DNA of 64,000 bases from contig NC_071335.1 in the NCBI RefSeq assembly GCF_027744825.2, forward strand, positions 28,671,001 through 28,735,000. The letters run 5' to 3'. Source of the DNA: Synchiropus splendidus. Its lineage: Eukaryota > Chordata > Actinopteri > Syngnathiformes > Callionymidae. A program made the translations under genes and the position numbers. Below the pieces are notes generated by a model that was not told the DNA's origin, searched no databases, and worked only from the letters and a program-made list of their open reading frames with translations. The stretch's first letter is position 1. Every line of letters starts with the position of its first letter. Positions 63,820 through 64,000 of this stretch are shown here, piece by piece.

Positions 63820-64000
63820 CTGAAGTAAAGGGGAAGAAAGTTTCTTCGAATAAGGATAACAATTTCTGAGATCGACTTCTGCATTTTGCCAGCTACATTG
63901 TAAAAATGCCAAACAAAATGTTTCTAGGATTTCAATAGCACATGTTCTTGTTTTATTCTTTAAAATGTAAAGTGAAAATGTGAAAGGACTTTATCAGAGG

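Overview
This is vertebrate nuclear DNA, most likely from a percomorph teleost fish. Three spliced genes can be reconstructed exon by exon, and the spacers hold fish-type repeats: LINE tails, hAT-like miniature elements, fold-back elements and microsatellites. Nothing bacterial, plasmid or CRISPR-like was seen. Exon borders were chosen by GT..AG sites, reading-phase continuity and my recollection of the human proteins; no alignment was run.

Positions 1-32,065 hold the 3' two thirds of xylt1 (peptide O-xylosyltransferase 1) on the plus strand: nine coding exons from 1265 to the stop at 29207-29209, then a 3' UTR of about 2.85 kb ending near the AATAAA at 32040. The upstream exons lie outside the window. 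The introns hold a 450-bp fold-back element (3.2-3.7 kb), an imperfect duplication whose second copy is split by about 1 kb (10.06-12.32 kb), a hAT-type MITE (16.9 kb) and several stretches that look like conserved non-coding DNA.

Positions 32,066-54,809 are a 22.7-kb gap with no gene I can name. It holds a Tx1/L1-like LINE tail, an L2/Rex1-like LINE tail, a SINE-like repeat, microsatellites, two copies of a fold-back element and two strong CTCF-type motifs. Two orphan reading frames on the minus strand lie at 53.2-54.1 kb.

Positions 54,810-57,886 hold rps15a on the minus strand: a non-coding TOP exon and four coding exons giving exactly 130 residues. Upstream on the same strand, 58,835-62,611 hold a complete Notum-family carboxylesterase, probably notum2: 11 coding exons, 504 residues, catalytic triad retained. 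At the right edge (63,522-63,819, minus strand) two exons with matching phase belong to a gene I could not identify.

The genes act in separate processes. XYLT1 starts glycosaminoglycan chains in the Golgi, RPS15A is a 40S ribosomal protein, and Notum is a secreted Wnt deacylase. XYLT1 and Notum touch linked biology, because Notum binds cell-surface glypicans whose chains begin with xylose. The most interesting observations are the fold-back family that carries CTCF-like cores in its arms, the unidentified right-edge gene, and the split duplication in an xylt1 intron.
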